Shown here piece by piece: positions 34,911 to 43,790 of a stretch of 64,000 bases of DNA. The position numbers and the translations under genes are program-made. Position 1 is the first letter of the stretch; every line of letters starts with the position of its first letter. The stretch spans positions 1 to 64,000 of the forward strand of contig NZ_CVSW01000010.1 of the NCBI RefSeq assembly GCF_001180265.1, read 5' to 3'. Under the pieces are notes generated by a model. That model worked only from the letters and a program-made list of their open reading frames with translations. It did no database searches and was not told where the DNA came from. This DNA is from Prochlorococcus marinus. GTDB lineage: Bacteria; Cyanobacteriota; Cyanobacteriia; PCC-6307; Cyanobiaceae.

Positions 34911-36293
34911 ATGATCAAATTTAGACTATCAATATTTTTAGGGGGTATAGTTACTCTAGTCAGTTTTTTTTTAATAGGTTTAAATTTTAATAATCAAAGT
35001 TCCTCATACATTAAAAATCTTATAAGCTTTAATAGAAGAAAAGTATTAAGAAAATATTTATTACCCTATCAAACTATATCTGCTCAGGAAAACACAATTT
35101 CTTATTTAGAGGAGGATAATTTTCAATTATTAAAATTAGAAAAAGAAAAAAAAGAGAGTGGCACTGATATAAAAATAAAAGAAAGTATACAAAAACTACC
35201 TGACAATAAAATCATTAAAAAGTACAAATTAATTTCAGGCTTTTATGCTGGAATTAATAATTTTTTCCCTGGGACCGGTTTTATTGATTTTCATAAGAAC
35301 AATATTGTAGTTTTATCTTCAAGAGGGCTAATAGCTTTTAGAAATGAAATCAATAATGATAAAGAAAATTTTAAACAAATCCAAAATAATATCAATGAGT
35401 TTATTAATAATGAACAATTTAAAAAATATAGATGGTTTTCTATTAAGGATTTATTGATTTATAAAGATAAAATATTTGTTTCTTATACTGAAGAAATTAA
35501 AGATAATTGTTGGAACACTAGTATTATTGTTGGAGATTTAAATTATAAAAAAATTCAATTTAAAAAATTATATTCTCCAAAAGATTGTATACATTCACAA
35601 AATAATGTAGATGGTGAATTTAATGCACATCAATCCGGCGGAAGGATAATTGCAATAGACGAAAATAATATTTTATTAACCAAAGGTGAATTCAGAACTA
35701 GAACACTTGCGCAAAATACAAAAAGCTTCAATGGAAAAATAATTAATATTAATCTTTTAAATAAAAATTACAAAATTCTTTCTATGGGGCATAGAAATCC
35801 TCAAGGCTTATATTTTGACAAAAAAAATAATTTCATCTTAGAAACGGAACATGGACCAGCTGGTGGCGATGAGATAAATTTGATCGAATTAGATAATGAA
35901 AATAAAAATAAAATTCAAAATTATGGGTGGCCAATAGCTTCATATGGCGAGCACTATGGAGGAAAAGTGAAAAAAAACAAAAAAAAATATAAAAAATATC
36001 CTCTCCATAAATCTCATTCTGATTATGGTTTTATTGAACCATTAAAATCATTTGTTCCCTCTATTGGCATATCGGAAATCGTAAAAACAAAAAATAATAC
36101 TTATGTTGTAAGCTCTTTGAAAGATAAATCTATTTATTTTTTTAAATTGAATAAAAAAAGAGAAATAACTAATTTAAAAAGAGTTGAGATCGGTGAACGA
36201 ATTAGAGACTTAATATACAAAGATCATAATTTATATTTATTTTTAGAAGACACCGCATCTTTAGGAGTAATAAATCTAAATAAAAAATCATAA
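34911..36293 (+). CDS. PQQ-dependent glucose/sorbosone dehydrogenase-like protein (copy 2)
   Basis: A 460-residue paralogue of the protein at 24934-26334, in the opposite orientation. It has an N-terminal membrane anchor (about 5-25), then the same beta-propeller motifs: QSGGRIIAID, GHRNPQGLYFD, ETEHGPAGGDEINLI and NYGWPIASYGEHY. The C-terminal third (YPLHKSHSDYGF, EPLKSFVPSI, SLKDKS.YFFKLN, GERIRDL, LFLEDTAS.GVI) is nearly the same in both, while the N-terminal third has diverged more. The likely location is the periplasmic face of the inner membrane. Two retained copies suggest different sugar targets or local duplication. Confidence 0.8.
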   Translation: MIKFRLSIFLGGIVTLVSFFLIGLNFNNQSSSYIKNLISFNRRKVLRKYLLPYQTISAQENTISYLEEDNFQLLKLEKEKKESGTDIKIKESIQKLPDNKIIKKYKLISGFYAGINNFFPGTGFIDFHKNNIVVLSSRGLIAFRNEINNDKENFKQIQNNINEFINNEQFKKYRWFSIKDLLIYKDKIFVSYTEEIKDNCWNTSIIVGDLNYKKIQFKKLYSPKDCIHSQNNVDGEFNAHQSGGRIIAIDENNILLTKGEFRTRTLAQNTKSFNGKIININLLNKNYKILSMGHRNPQGLYFDKKNNFILETEHGPAGGDEINLIELDNENKNKIQNYGWPIASYGEHYGGKVKKNKKKYKKYPLHKSHSDYGFIEPLKSFVPSIGISEIVKTKNNTYVVSSLKDKSIYFFKLNKKREITNLKRVEIGERIRDLIYKDHNLYLFLEDTASLGVINLNKKS

Positions 36294-36590
36294 AATTATT
36301 ATTATTCAAGGAAAAGTCATTGTTAATTTAATCTATAAATATGATTAAAACCATTTATATCATTTTTTTATGAATTTTAAAAAGCTCTAAATTTTATTAA
36401 TAAATAATTTCTTTTTTCAAAAAATGGTCGGTAGATATTTTTCTAAAATATTTATTATTTATCAAGCTAATATTATTTATAATAAAAACTATAGAAATTT
36501 AATTCCTAAAAATTTTCTGATATTAATTTAATTTCAATTTTAAAAGTATTAGTATATAGAATCAACCAACTTTAGTTTTTTATCAATATA
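36294..36590. other. Intergenic region, no confident gene
   Basis: These 297 very AT-rich bases precede the porin-like gene. The only reading frame worth naming is a 35-codon one at 36424-36531 (MVGRYFSKIFIIYQ...), without a Shine-Dalgarno or recognisable relatives. I do not call it a gene. Confidence 0.35.
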
Positions 36591-37586
36591 ATGACTAAGA
36601 TATCTCAGAAAAGATTTTATTTTTTTTTATTTTATCTTTTAGGATTATTAAACATTAATTCCTATGGAGAAGAAGTAAAAACGAATGAAGTAAGGGATTT
36701 AAAAAGTAAATTAGTAAAAAAATATTCTCCAACTACATCTATTAAAGGCAGCTTATTTTTTACTCTTGGAGGAGTTTCAGAATCAACCTCAACCGAATCA
36801 TTACACCTAACATATGAGAATAAACTTAGAATAAATACCAGTTTTACTGGTAATGACAATTTATTAACAATAATTGAATCTGGAAATGCGAAAAATAGTC
36901 CATTAAATCTTGATTTACAAAGTAAGAAAGGTGATGAACTCAAATTATCCACAATTTATTATCGATTTAAATTAGATGATCAATTTGAAGCAACAATTGG
37001 ACCAAAAATGTTTGGATATCATGGATTAGCTGGTAAATCCACAGCATATAATGAAAGGATTGCAATATTAGATGGAAGTAATTACACAACTGCTTCTGGA
37101 GTTGGTCCTGGTGTTGCAATTTCTAAAAAAAATAAAAATGGATTTAATTCGTCTTTAAAAATTGCCTCCAATAGCTCGCAAATGAAAAATGAATCATTAC
37201 ACTATATAAGTCAGATTGGTTTAACAAAGAAATATTTTGGTGGAACTATTACTACAAATTTAAACGATGAATTTAATTCTTATGGTTTTGCGGCTTTTTA
37301 TAAACCTAACAACTTACCCTCTATTAGTGCATCTATAGAATACAAAGATGATGATTCTATAAAATTAATAAAGAATTGGATTTTTGGCATACAAAAAAAT
37401 CTAAAGAACCAAAAAGTTGGGTTAGCGATTGGCACACATAACGCCGCAGAAAAAATTGGTTATGAAGTTTGGAGTGAGTTCAAAAAAACAGATAAATTAA
37501 AACTTATTCCTGTTTTATTTATAAGAGAAAATAATTCCAATAATCATGAATTAGGTCTCTCATTAAATACAAAATTTAGCTATTAA
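36591..37586 (+). CDS. Outer-membrane beta-barrel (cyanobacterial porin-like) without SLH domain
   Basis: A 331-residue protein with a signal peptide (MTKISQKRF, hydrophobic core to about 24, cut near SYGEE). The rest alternates polar and hydrophobic residues in beta-strands. Pieces such as TSIKGSLFFTLGG, NKLRINTSFTG and ATIGPKMFGYHGLAGKS resemble the SomA/OprB-like carbohydrate porins of Prochlorococcus and Synechococcus. It ends in an aromatic residue (NTKFSY), as outer-membrane barrels do. Typical SomA proteins are over 400 residues with an N-terminal SLH domain that binds the wall; here that domain is absent. It may be a specialised pore linked to glycan export or an anchor-free porin. 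Confidence 0.65.
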   Translation: MTKISQKRFYFFLFYLLGLLNINSYGEEVKTNEVRDLKSKLVKKYSPTTSIKGSLFFTLGGVSESTSTESLHLTYENKLRINTSFTGNDNLLTIIESGNAKNSPLNLDLQSKKGDELKLSTIYYRFKLDDQFEATIGPKMFGYHGLAGKSTAYNERIAILDGSNYTTASGVGPGVAISKKNKNGFNSSLKIASNSSQMKNESLHYISQIGLTKKYFGGTITTNLNDEFNSYGFAAFYKPNNLPSISASIEYKDDDSIKLIKNWIFGIQKNLKNQKVGLAIGTHNAAEKIGYEVWSEFKKTDKLKLIPVLFIRENNSNNHELGLSLNTKFSY

Positions 37587-37702
37587 ACTTCTTATCAAAT
37601 TTAAAACTTCATGAGAGAGGTTTATAAGGTTATAAAAAACTTACTTGTAAAAATATTATTACGGAGTAATCTTAAAATAATAAAGAAAATTTTAAAAAGG
37701 CT

Positions 37703-38983
37703 TTGATTTTTTTAAAATTTTTTTATATATTTGGAGCTTCAAAAATTAATTTTTTAAAACAAAAAGACAGTCAAAAAATAATTCTTAATAATTTTCTCTC
37801 TTTAGGGTTTCTAAGATTTTCTCAAGAAATCATACCTTTAATTGCTTTACCTTACATATTAAAAACTATTGGAATTAAAAATTATGGATTAATAGGTTTT
37901 GCATTATCTTCTACAATTTACTTTGGTTCTGTAGTGGAATATGGTTTTTTATTCACTGCTACAAGAGATATCTCAAGAATCAGAGAATATCCTGAGAAAT
38001 TATCAGAAGTATTCTCTAAATATTTTTTTACGTCATTATTTTTAGGAGTAGTTGTTTTTTTATTTTATTCCTTATTAATAATATTAATTCCAAAGTTCAA
38101 TCAATTCCTTTTTCTTTATATATCAACCATATTATTTACAATATTCAAATTCCTTTTACCAACATGGTTCTTTCAAGGTATAGAAAAGATTTACTATAAT
38201 ACTTTAATTGTAGTTTTGATGAATATAGGTTATTTAGTTTGCGTTTTTTCTTTTATTAATAATCAAAATGATTATTATTTTTTACCTTTTTTCAACTTTA
38301 TAAGTGCCTTATTGGCTTTTATTTTTTCAGTATTAATTGTCAAATATCGATTTAGAATAATTTTTAAGTTACCTAGCTTTGAAGTTTTAAAAAATAATTT
38401 AGTTCAATCAAGACATATTTTTATTAAGCAAATAAGTCAAAATTTATATAACAATCCTACCAATATTTTTATTCTTGGTTTGTTTTTTAATTCTACTTTA
38501 GTTGGTCTATATATATTAGCTTCAAAAGTAGTAGGGATTGGGATTGCTTTTAATTATTTATTATCTCAAGCATTTCTGCCTTCTTTATCTAGAAATATTG
38601 CCAAACATATTAATTACCAAAAAGTAATGCTTATATTTGGTTTTTGTCTAAACATTATTCTCTTAATTAGCGCAGATATAATTTCAGATTATTTAGTTAT
38701 TGATCCATCACTAAATGCATCCTTTTATATAAGATTGCTTTCATTTTCTATTTTTTTTGTTTCTATTATAAATACATATGGTGACAATTATTTGAATTTG
38801 ATTGGTAAAGAAAAAATATTTAAAAACATTTCTTTTACTTATTCCTTAATTTTCTTCCTAATATCTTTATTACTAATTCCAAGTTTTGGATTGGCAGGTG
38901 CTGTAACTGTTCCGTTATTAGCGCGATTAATGATAGCTATAACCTCTTATAAGTACTTTCGAAAGTATAAAATCAAAGAATAG
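37703..38983 (+). CDS. Wzx-family polysaccharide flippase
   Basis: A 426-residue MATE/MOP-superfamily protein with about 12 membrane segments. The N-terminal NNFLSLGFLRFSQEIIPLIALPYILKTIG region and the following NYGLIGFALS are the classic Polysacc_synt start. This family moves undecaprenyl-pyrophosphate-linked repeat units to the periplasmic face for Wzy. I use a TTG start at 37703: no ATG or GTG gives a full N-terminus, and AAAAGG lies just upstream. It is single-copy in this window and should work with the Wzy-like protein at 3084 and the Wzc/Wza pair, alongside the ABC flippase at 8606. Confidence 0.88.
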   Translation: MIFLKFFYIFGASKINFLKQKDSQKIILNNFLSLGFLRFSQEIIPLIALPYILKTIGIKNYGLIGFALSSTIYFGSVVEYGFLFTATRDISRIREYPEKLSEVFSKYFFTSLFLGVVVFLFYSLLIILIPKFNQFLFLYISTILFTIFKFLLPTWFFQGIEKIYYNTLIVVLMNIGYLVCVFSFINNQNDYYFLPFFNFISALLAFIFSVLIVKYRFRIIFKLPSFEVLKNNLVQSRHIFIKQISQNLYNNPTNIFILGLFFNSTLVGLYILASKVVGIGIAFNYLLSQAFLPSLSRNIAKHINYQKVMLIFGFCLNIILLISADIISDYLVIDPSLNASFYIRLLSFSIFFVSIINTYGDNYLNLIGKEKIFKNISFTYSLIFFLISLLLIPSFGLAGAVTVPLLARLMIAITSYKYFRKYKIKE

Positions 38984-39227
38984 CTTTTTAAAAATGATTA
39001 ACAACTACTAAAGAAAAACTTATTTAATTAATTTTCTAAAGATAAAGTATTTAAATTGAAAAAATTTCAAAATTTAGCAAAAAAATGATTTATATATTAA
39101 GGTTTATTGATTTAAAAATTTGAAAAATTTTAGGGCAATCAATAAAAAATAGTTATGGTTACATTAGAATTTTAAATATAAAAAATACTTCCAAATTCTA
39201 AACAATCAAAATAATAAATTTGAATAT

Positions 39228-40919
39228 ATGAAACTTTTAAGTAGATATTTTCATACCTTAAGGTATTTACGATTTATTCAATGGATAGGAAGAATTAAAG
39301 TATATTTACCCAAAAGAATTCCATTAGGAAATAATATTCCACAAAAAAGAAGTATAAATAAAAAATGGAATTGTATCGAATGGAAAAAACAGTCCCTATT
39401 CAAAGATAGGAAAGTAAAGTTTCTAAATGTTGAGAGAAAGATAAAAAATAAAAAAGATTGGTCAAATCCTGAATCTAAATTGATATGGTTATTTAATTTA
39501 CATTATTTTGATGGAATTAATTCTAAAGGTTCTGAAAAAAGAACAGTTATAGATAGGGGTTGGATTGATTTATGGATTAATGAGAACCCACCATGCAAAA
39601 AAGTGGCTTGGAATCCTTATTGTACATCTTTAAGAATAGTAAACTGGATAAAATGGTCTTTAAAAGGAAATATCTTTACTGGAAAGGAAACAAAATCATT
39701 AGTTATACAAATAAGGTGGTTAATAAAAAATTTAGAAATACAATTTTTAGGTAATCATTATTGGTCCAATGGAAAAGCATTAGTTTTCGCAGGATTTTAC
39801 TTTGATGGCTTTGAATCAAAAAAATGGCTTAATCTAGGGTTGAAAATTATAGATTCTCAACTTGATGAACAGTGTCTTTCTGATGGTGGACATTTTGAAA
39901 GAACCCCTATGTATCATGCTTTATTTTTAGAAGATATATTAGATTTAATAAATTTATCTCAAATAATTCCAGATATATTGCCTGCTAATCTACAAGAAAA
40001 ATTACTTAACAAAGCCAGAAAAATGTTGCAATGGCTATATTCAATGAGTCATCCAGATAATGAAATAGCATTTTTTAATGATACAACTTTTGGAATTGGA
40101 GCAAATTTCAAAACCCTTTTAAATTACTATAAAAAAATAACTAATCACGAATCAAATATTAGCTTTTCAACTCATTCTTTTTTATTCAAAGAAAGTGGCT
40201 TTGTTCGCCTAGAGAGAAATGATATGGTTTGCATCTGTGATGTTGGTTCAATAAATCCAAAATATAATCCAGGACATTCACATGCAGAAACTCTTAGTTT
40301 TGAAATGTCTTTTAAGAAACGTAGAATAATTGTTAACTCAGGAATATCCGTTTATGGGAGAAGTAATTTAAGAATAAAGCAAAGATCAACATCTTTTCAT
40401 TCAACCTTATGCATTGATAAACAAAATTCATCTGATATTTGGTCTGGATTTAGAGTCGGGAGAAGGGCTAAAGTTAGAAATTCTAATTACTTTTCTTTAG
40501 ATAATAATGAAATTGCTTATGCATCACATTCTGGTTATGAATATTTAAAAGGATCGCCTATTCACTCAAGAATGTGGAGAATTGAAAATAATAAATTATA
40601 TGTTTATGACCATATATATAGTTCTAAAAAACATATGATTGAAATTAATTTTATTTTTCATCCAAAATGGTATTTAGAAATTCTTCCTTTTAATACTATT
40701 CTAATAAAAGAAAAAAACGCAGATTTTCCAATTGCTTTTATAAAATATGAAAAAGATTTGATTTCTAAAATATATAATTCTCATTGGAATAAGGGATTTG
40801 GTATTTCAATAATTAATAATGTATTAACTCTAAAAGGCTCAAATGAATCAGTTATCAAAAAAACATTTTTTTCTTTTGATAAGTTAGAAATTAAAAAACT
40901 ATTAAAAACAATTTACTAA
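39228..40919 (+). CDS. Heparinase II/III family protein
   Basis: A 563-residue protein. The alpha/alpha-toroid half includes LFNLHYFDG at 88-96, GNHYWSNGKAL at 175-185 and DGGHFERTPMYH at 219-230. The beta-sandwich half has NPGHSHAETLSFE at 347-359, with the His/Tyr-type catalytic arrangement expected of heparinase/alginate-lyase relatives. There is no signal peptide. In surface-glycan clusters such proteins are frequent beside bi-domain oxidoreductases and may act as uronate-containing-polysaccharide lyases or epimerases rather than in degradation. The WecC-like gene at the left edge would provide a uronic acid. It is followed 21 bases later by a GT4 gene. Confidence 0.88.
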   Translation: MKLLSRYFHTLRYLRFIQWIGRIKVYLPKRIPLGNNIPQKRSINKKWNCIEWKKQSLFKDRKVKFLNVERKIKNKKDWSNPESKLIWLFNLHYFDGINSKGSEKRTVIDRGWIDLWINENPPCKKVAWNPYCTSLRIVNWIKWSLKGNIFTGKETKSLVIQIRWLIKNLEIQFLGNHYWSNGKALVFAGFYFDGFESKKWLNLGLKIIDSQLDEQCLSDGGHFERTPMYHALFLEDILDLINLSQIIPDILPANLQEKLLNKARKMLQWLYSMSHPDNEIAFFNDTTFGIGANFKTLLNYYKKITNHESNISFSTHSFLFKESGFVRLERNDMVCICDVGSINPKYNPGHSHAETLSFEMSFKKRRIIVNSGISVYGRSNLRIKQRSTSFHSTLCIDKQNSSDIWSGFRVGRRAKVRNSNYFSLDNNEIAYASHSGYEYLKGSPIHSRMWRIENNKLYVYDHIYSSKKHMIEINFIFHPKWYLEILPFNTILIKEKNADFPIAFIKYEKDLISKIYNSHWNKGFGISIINNVLTLKGSNESVIKKTFFSFDKLEIKKLLKTIY

Positions 40920-40940
40920 AAAATACTTATCTACTTAATT

Positions 40941-42092
40941 ATGAATAAAAAAAATCCAAATAAAATAACTAAATCCATAGCAATTGTTAGCGGTTATTCT
41001 GTTGACTTACCTGCAATTAAAAATAGATTAATCCCATTCATAATGGAAGCATTAAGAAGAGAATTCAAAGTAGTTTTAATATCCCCAACTAAAAACAAAA
41101 TCAATATCGATAATAAAAATCTAAAAGAAATAACACTTAATAGGGAAATTGATTCTAAGAAAGGATTTTATAGTAGAGCCTTTAATGAAATAAGTAGTAG
41201 CTATTCAATGATGAAAAAGGTTTATAGTGAAAAACATGATTATGTTTTTATAGGTATCCCGAGTATCTTTAATTTAATATTTGTAAAGCCTATTAGAAAT
41301 AAGCAATTTATTGATGTCAGGGACATTGTTTGGGAGTATCTAAAAGGTAACATTGTTGAAAAATTGATAAAGAATTTATTCCAAAAAATAGCAAAAAGAA
41401 AATTTAGATTTTTTGATACTATAATCACCACAAATTATTCCGAGTCAAAATATTTCATTAATAAATTAAATATCTCAGAAAATAATTTATATTTATTAAC
41501 TAATGGAATTGATCAAGAAAAATATAATTCAATATCAAAATTAAAATATTTGAAAAAGAATAAAGATAAAATAAATATTTCTTACATAGGAAACATTGGC
41601 GTTGCACAACATTTAGAAACATTTTTATTGGCAGCAAGAAAACTTAACCATATACAATTTAATATTGTTGGAAGTGGTAGAGATTTAAATAATATTAAAA
41701 ATAAAATAAAAAGATATGGGTTAAAAAATGTAATTGTTCATGGCAGAAAGAATTGGGATAAAGTTCTTGAAATATATGAATATACAGATATTCTTTACGC
41801 GCAATTAACAGAAGAATATTTTAGTGCAATTCCATCAAAGCTATATGAATATTTAGCTTCAGGAAAATGCATTGTTTATGGAGGTTATGGTGAAGCGATT
41901 AATAAATTAAGTAATTTTGATAGTGTTTTTCTTATTAAACCTCAGGAAGTAAATATGCTGGTTAGTTGTATAAATAAAATAATTGAAGAAAAAGCACATA
42001 AAAAATTATCTTCATTTAATAGAGAAATAATTCAAGAAAGTTATATAAGAGAAAAAGAAGTAAGAAAATTCTTTGATAAATATATAAAATAA
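40941..42092 (+). CDS. Glycosyltransferase family 4 (WcaI/WbuB-like)
   Basis: A 383-residue GT-B glycosyltransferase. The C-terminal half contains ISYIGNIGVAQHLETFLLAA (near 212-231), FNIVGSGRDLNNIK, VIVHGRKNWDKVLEIY and YFSAIPSKLYEYLASGKCIVYGG (near 290-312). The Glu-containing KLYEYLASGK segment is the nucleotide-binding signature of GT4. The N-terminal half starts with IAIVSGYSVDLPAIKNRLIP. It is cytoplasmic and acts on lipid-linked acceptors. It follows the heparinase-like gene by 21 bases and so is cotranscribed. A possible remnant frame starts over its 3' end. Confidence 0.87.
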   Translation: MNKKNPNKITKSIAIVSGYSVDLPAIKNRLIPFIMEALRREFKVVLISPTKNKINIDNKNLKEITLNREIDSKKGFYSRAFNEISSSYSMMKKVYSEKHDYVFIGIPSIFNLIFVKPIRNKQFIDVRDIVWEYLKGNIVEKLIKNLFQKIAKRKFRFFDTIITTNYSESKYFINKLNISENNLYLLTNGIDQEKYNSISKLKYLKKNKDKINISYIGNIGVAQHLETFLLAARKLNHIQFNIVGSGRDLNNIKNKIKRYGLKNVIVHGRKNWDKVLEIYEYTDILYAQLTEEYFSAIPSKLYEYLASGKCIVYGGYGEAINKLSNFDSVFLIKPQEVNMLVSCINKIIEEKAHKKLSSFNREIIQESYIREKEVRKFFDKYIK

Positions 42093-42325
42093 AATTTTTA
42101 TTATTTTATCAAAGGCTTCAAATAAGATATGGTTATTTTTATTATTTAATACCTTTAATAATTAATTTTATTTCAACATCAATTGCTTTTAAAGCTTTAA
42201 TTAAACTGAGTGGCAATTATTTCTTATCAATATTTAGTATTTGTTTTATAATCACACCAGTTGTATATCTTTTAATAAGATCAATTTATGTCGAGCCAGA
42301 ATATTTCTTTGGAGACGGGACCTAG
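42080..42325 (+). pseudogene. Possible remnant of a membrane-protein gene without start codon
   Basis: A frame open from stop to stop (42077 to 42325) reads FYQRLQIRYGYFYYLIPLI, then NFISTSIAFKALIKLSGNYF, then two more hydrophobic stretches, ending YVEPEYFFGDGT. It looks like two or three membrane segments and fills an otherwise empty 195-base gap. It contains no ATG, GTG or TTG start. It could be the 3' fragment of a deleted membrane gene (flippase or polymerase), or chance in AT-rich DNA. It overlaps the next gene by 38 bases. Confidence 0.35.
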
Positions 42326-43262
42326 TAGTGATTGGAATTCAGTTTGTCTAATAGGATTAGGTGAACATGCAATAAATAAACTACTGCCAAAACTAAGAAT
42401 AAGATACAAAAAAAATATTTCAGTTGTATCGAGTAAAAATAGTGATATTAAATCTATTCATTGTAAATTCACCAGTCTAGATGAAGCAATAGAGAAATTG
42501 AAAGAAAATACTCTTTATGTAATAGCTACTCCACCATCTTCACACTATTATTTATCTAAAAAATTATTATCCAAAGGCAAGGACATATTAATAGAGAAAC
42601 CATCTTTTTTAAAATCAAATGAATTTGATATTTTAAGAAAAATTGCTTACAAAAAAAAACTAGTATTAGCTGAGATGATGATGTATTTGGAGAACGATAT
42701 TGTAAAAAACAGTATTTATAGAATAAAAAAGAATATTAAAAGTGTTAAATTAATAAATCTTACTTTTACGATACCTTCAAATCCCAAAAATACATTTCGT
42801 AATCAAAAATTTTTTGCAAATTCTGTGATAGCTGATATTGGCTGTTACCCGTTAAATTTTCTTGCATACTTGGATTTACCAATGAATTCAATTTCTATAA
42901 ATAAGGTAAATATCAATAATCCAAAATTTAGCATGTATGAAATTAAAAATAATAAAATGCCAGAAATATTTATTAATATTGGCTGCTGCGGTATTTATGA
43001 AAATTGCTTAAGAGTAGATTTTTGTAATCATAATTCTCTAGAAATATCTCCTTTCTTTTACGGCCTTGAAGGTTTAAGAAATGAAATAACTATAAATAAG
43101 ACTTTATTTAACTTAAAGAAAAAAGAGGAAAGTAATTGCTTCCAAAAATTATTTGATAGATCTAGAGAAAACTGGCTAAAAAATCAAGAGTTTCGTTTTA
43201 ATAAGATGTCAAAGGTTATAGATCTATTTGAAAAATTTTCTATCGATTATGAAAGAGTCTGA
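42288..43262 (+). CDS. Gfo/Idh/MocA-type oxidoreductase
   Basis: A 324-residue NAD(P)-dependent sugar oxidoreductase. The Rossmann start is VCLIGLGEHAINKLLPKL at about 19-36, ATPPSSHY is near 83-90 and the family motif EKPSF is near 103-107. A Gfo-like second domain follows with IADIGCYPLNFL at about 184-195, which contains the substrate-binding pocket. It precedes a cupin and a C-methyltransferase, a grouping common in deoxy- or branched-sugar synthesis. It may therefore reduce or dehydrogenate a 3-keto nucleotide sugar. The substrate is not determined. Confidence 0.82.
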   Translation: MSSQNISLETGPSSDWNSVCLIGLGEHAINKLLPKLRIRYKKNISVVSSKNSDIKSIHCKFTSLDEAIEKLKENTLYVIATPPSSHYYLSKKLLSKGKDILIEKPSFLKSNEFDILRKIAYKKKLVLAEMMMYLENDIVKNSIYRIKKNIKSVKLINLTFTIPSNPKNTFRNQKFFANSVIADIGCYPLNFLAYLDLPMNSISINKVNINNPKFSMYEIKNNKMPEIFINIGCCGIYENCLRVDFCNHNSLEISPFFYGLEGLRNEITINKTLFNLKKKEESNCFQKLFDRSRENWLKNQEFRFNKMSKVIDLFEKFSIDYERV

Positions 43263-43352
43263 TTATTAATATTTCAATTGGGAAACACAATTTATTTATC
43301 AAATGTTTAATTTTCAGTAATTTGATAACTTTAATAAAGTTCTTCAATAATT

Positions 43353-43790
43353 ATGCAAATAAAACTCCCCTTGAAATCTACTTTATTTAAAAATATTCAA
43401 AGAGATAAGGATAAAAGAGGGCAAATATTGTCGATAGTAGACTATCCCGTAAAAAATGTCTCTATTATTGAGAGTAAAGCTGGTACTTTTAGATCTAATC
43501 ATTATCATCACGTCGATTTTCACTTCATGTATTTGCTAGAAGGAGAGATTGATTATTTTTATAAATCGCTTTCTACAGATGATATAAATTATTTTAAAGT
43601 CAAATCGCAAGAAACTATCTTTACTCCAGCTCAAGAAATACATTCATGTTATTTCCCTGTTTTTACATCTATGGTTGTTAGCAGCGGATTTCCAAGAGAT
43701 CAAAAAACATATGAAGAAGATACAGAGCGAATTGAGTTAGTTAACGAATCAAATATTGACGAAATGCTTAAAAAATATGCAAGAAAATAA
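43353..43790 (+). CDS. Cupin-domain protein, sugar epimerase/isomerase-like
   Basis: A 145-residue single-cupin protein. The first cupin motif is RSNHYHHVDFHFMYLLEGEIDYFYK at about 49-73, with the metal-type histidines. The second motif includes FTPAQEIHSCYFP near 90-102. The size and position immediately before a C-methyltransferase resemble NDP-sugar 3,5-epimerase or isomerase partners (RmlC/FdtA-like). The overlap with the methyltransferase gene makes a shared pathway very likely. The exact reaction is not readable. Confidence 0.75.
   Translation: MQIKLPLKSTLFKNIQRDKDKRGQILSIVDYPVKNVSIIESKAGTFRSNHYHHVDFHFMYLLEGEIDYFYKSLSTDDINYFKVKSQETIFTPAQEIHSCYFPVFTSMVVSSGFPRDQKTYEEDTERIELVNESNIDEMLKKYARK

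Noticed and set aside
36424..36531. 35-codon reading frame before the porin-like gene
   Set aside because: No Shine-Dalgarno, no recognisable similarity, and composition expected of random AT-rich DNA.
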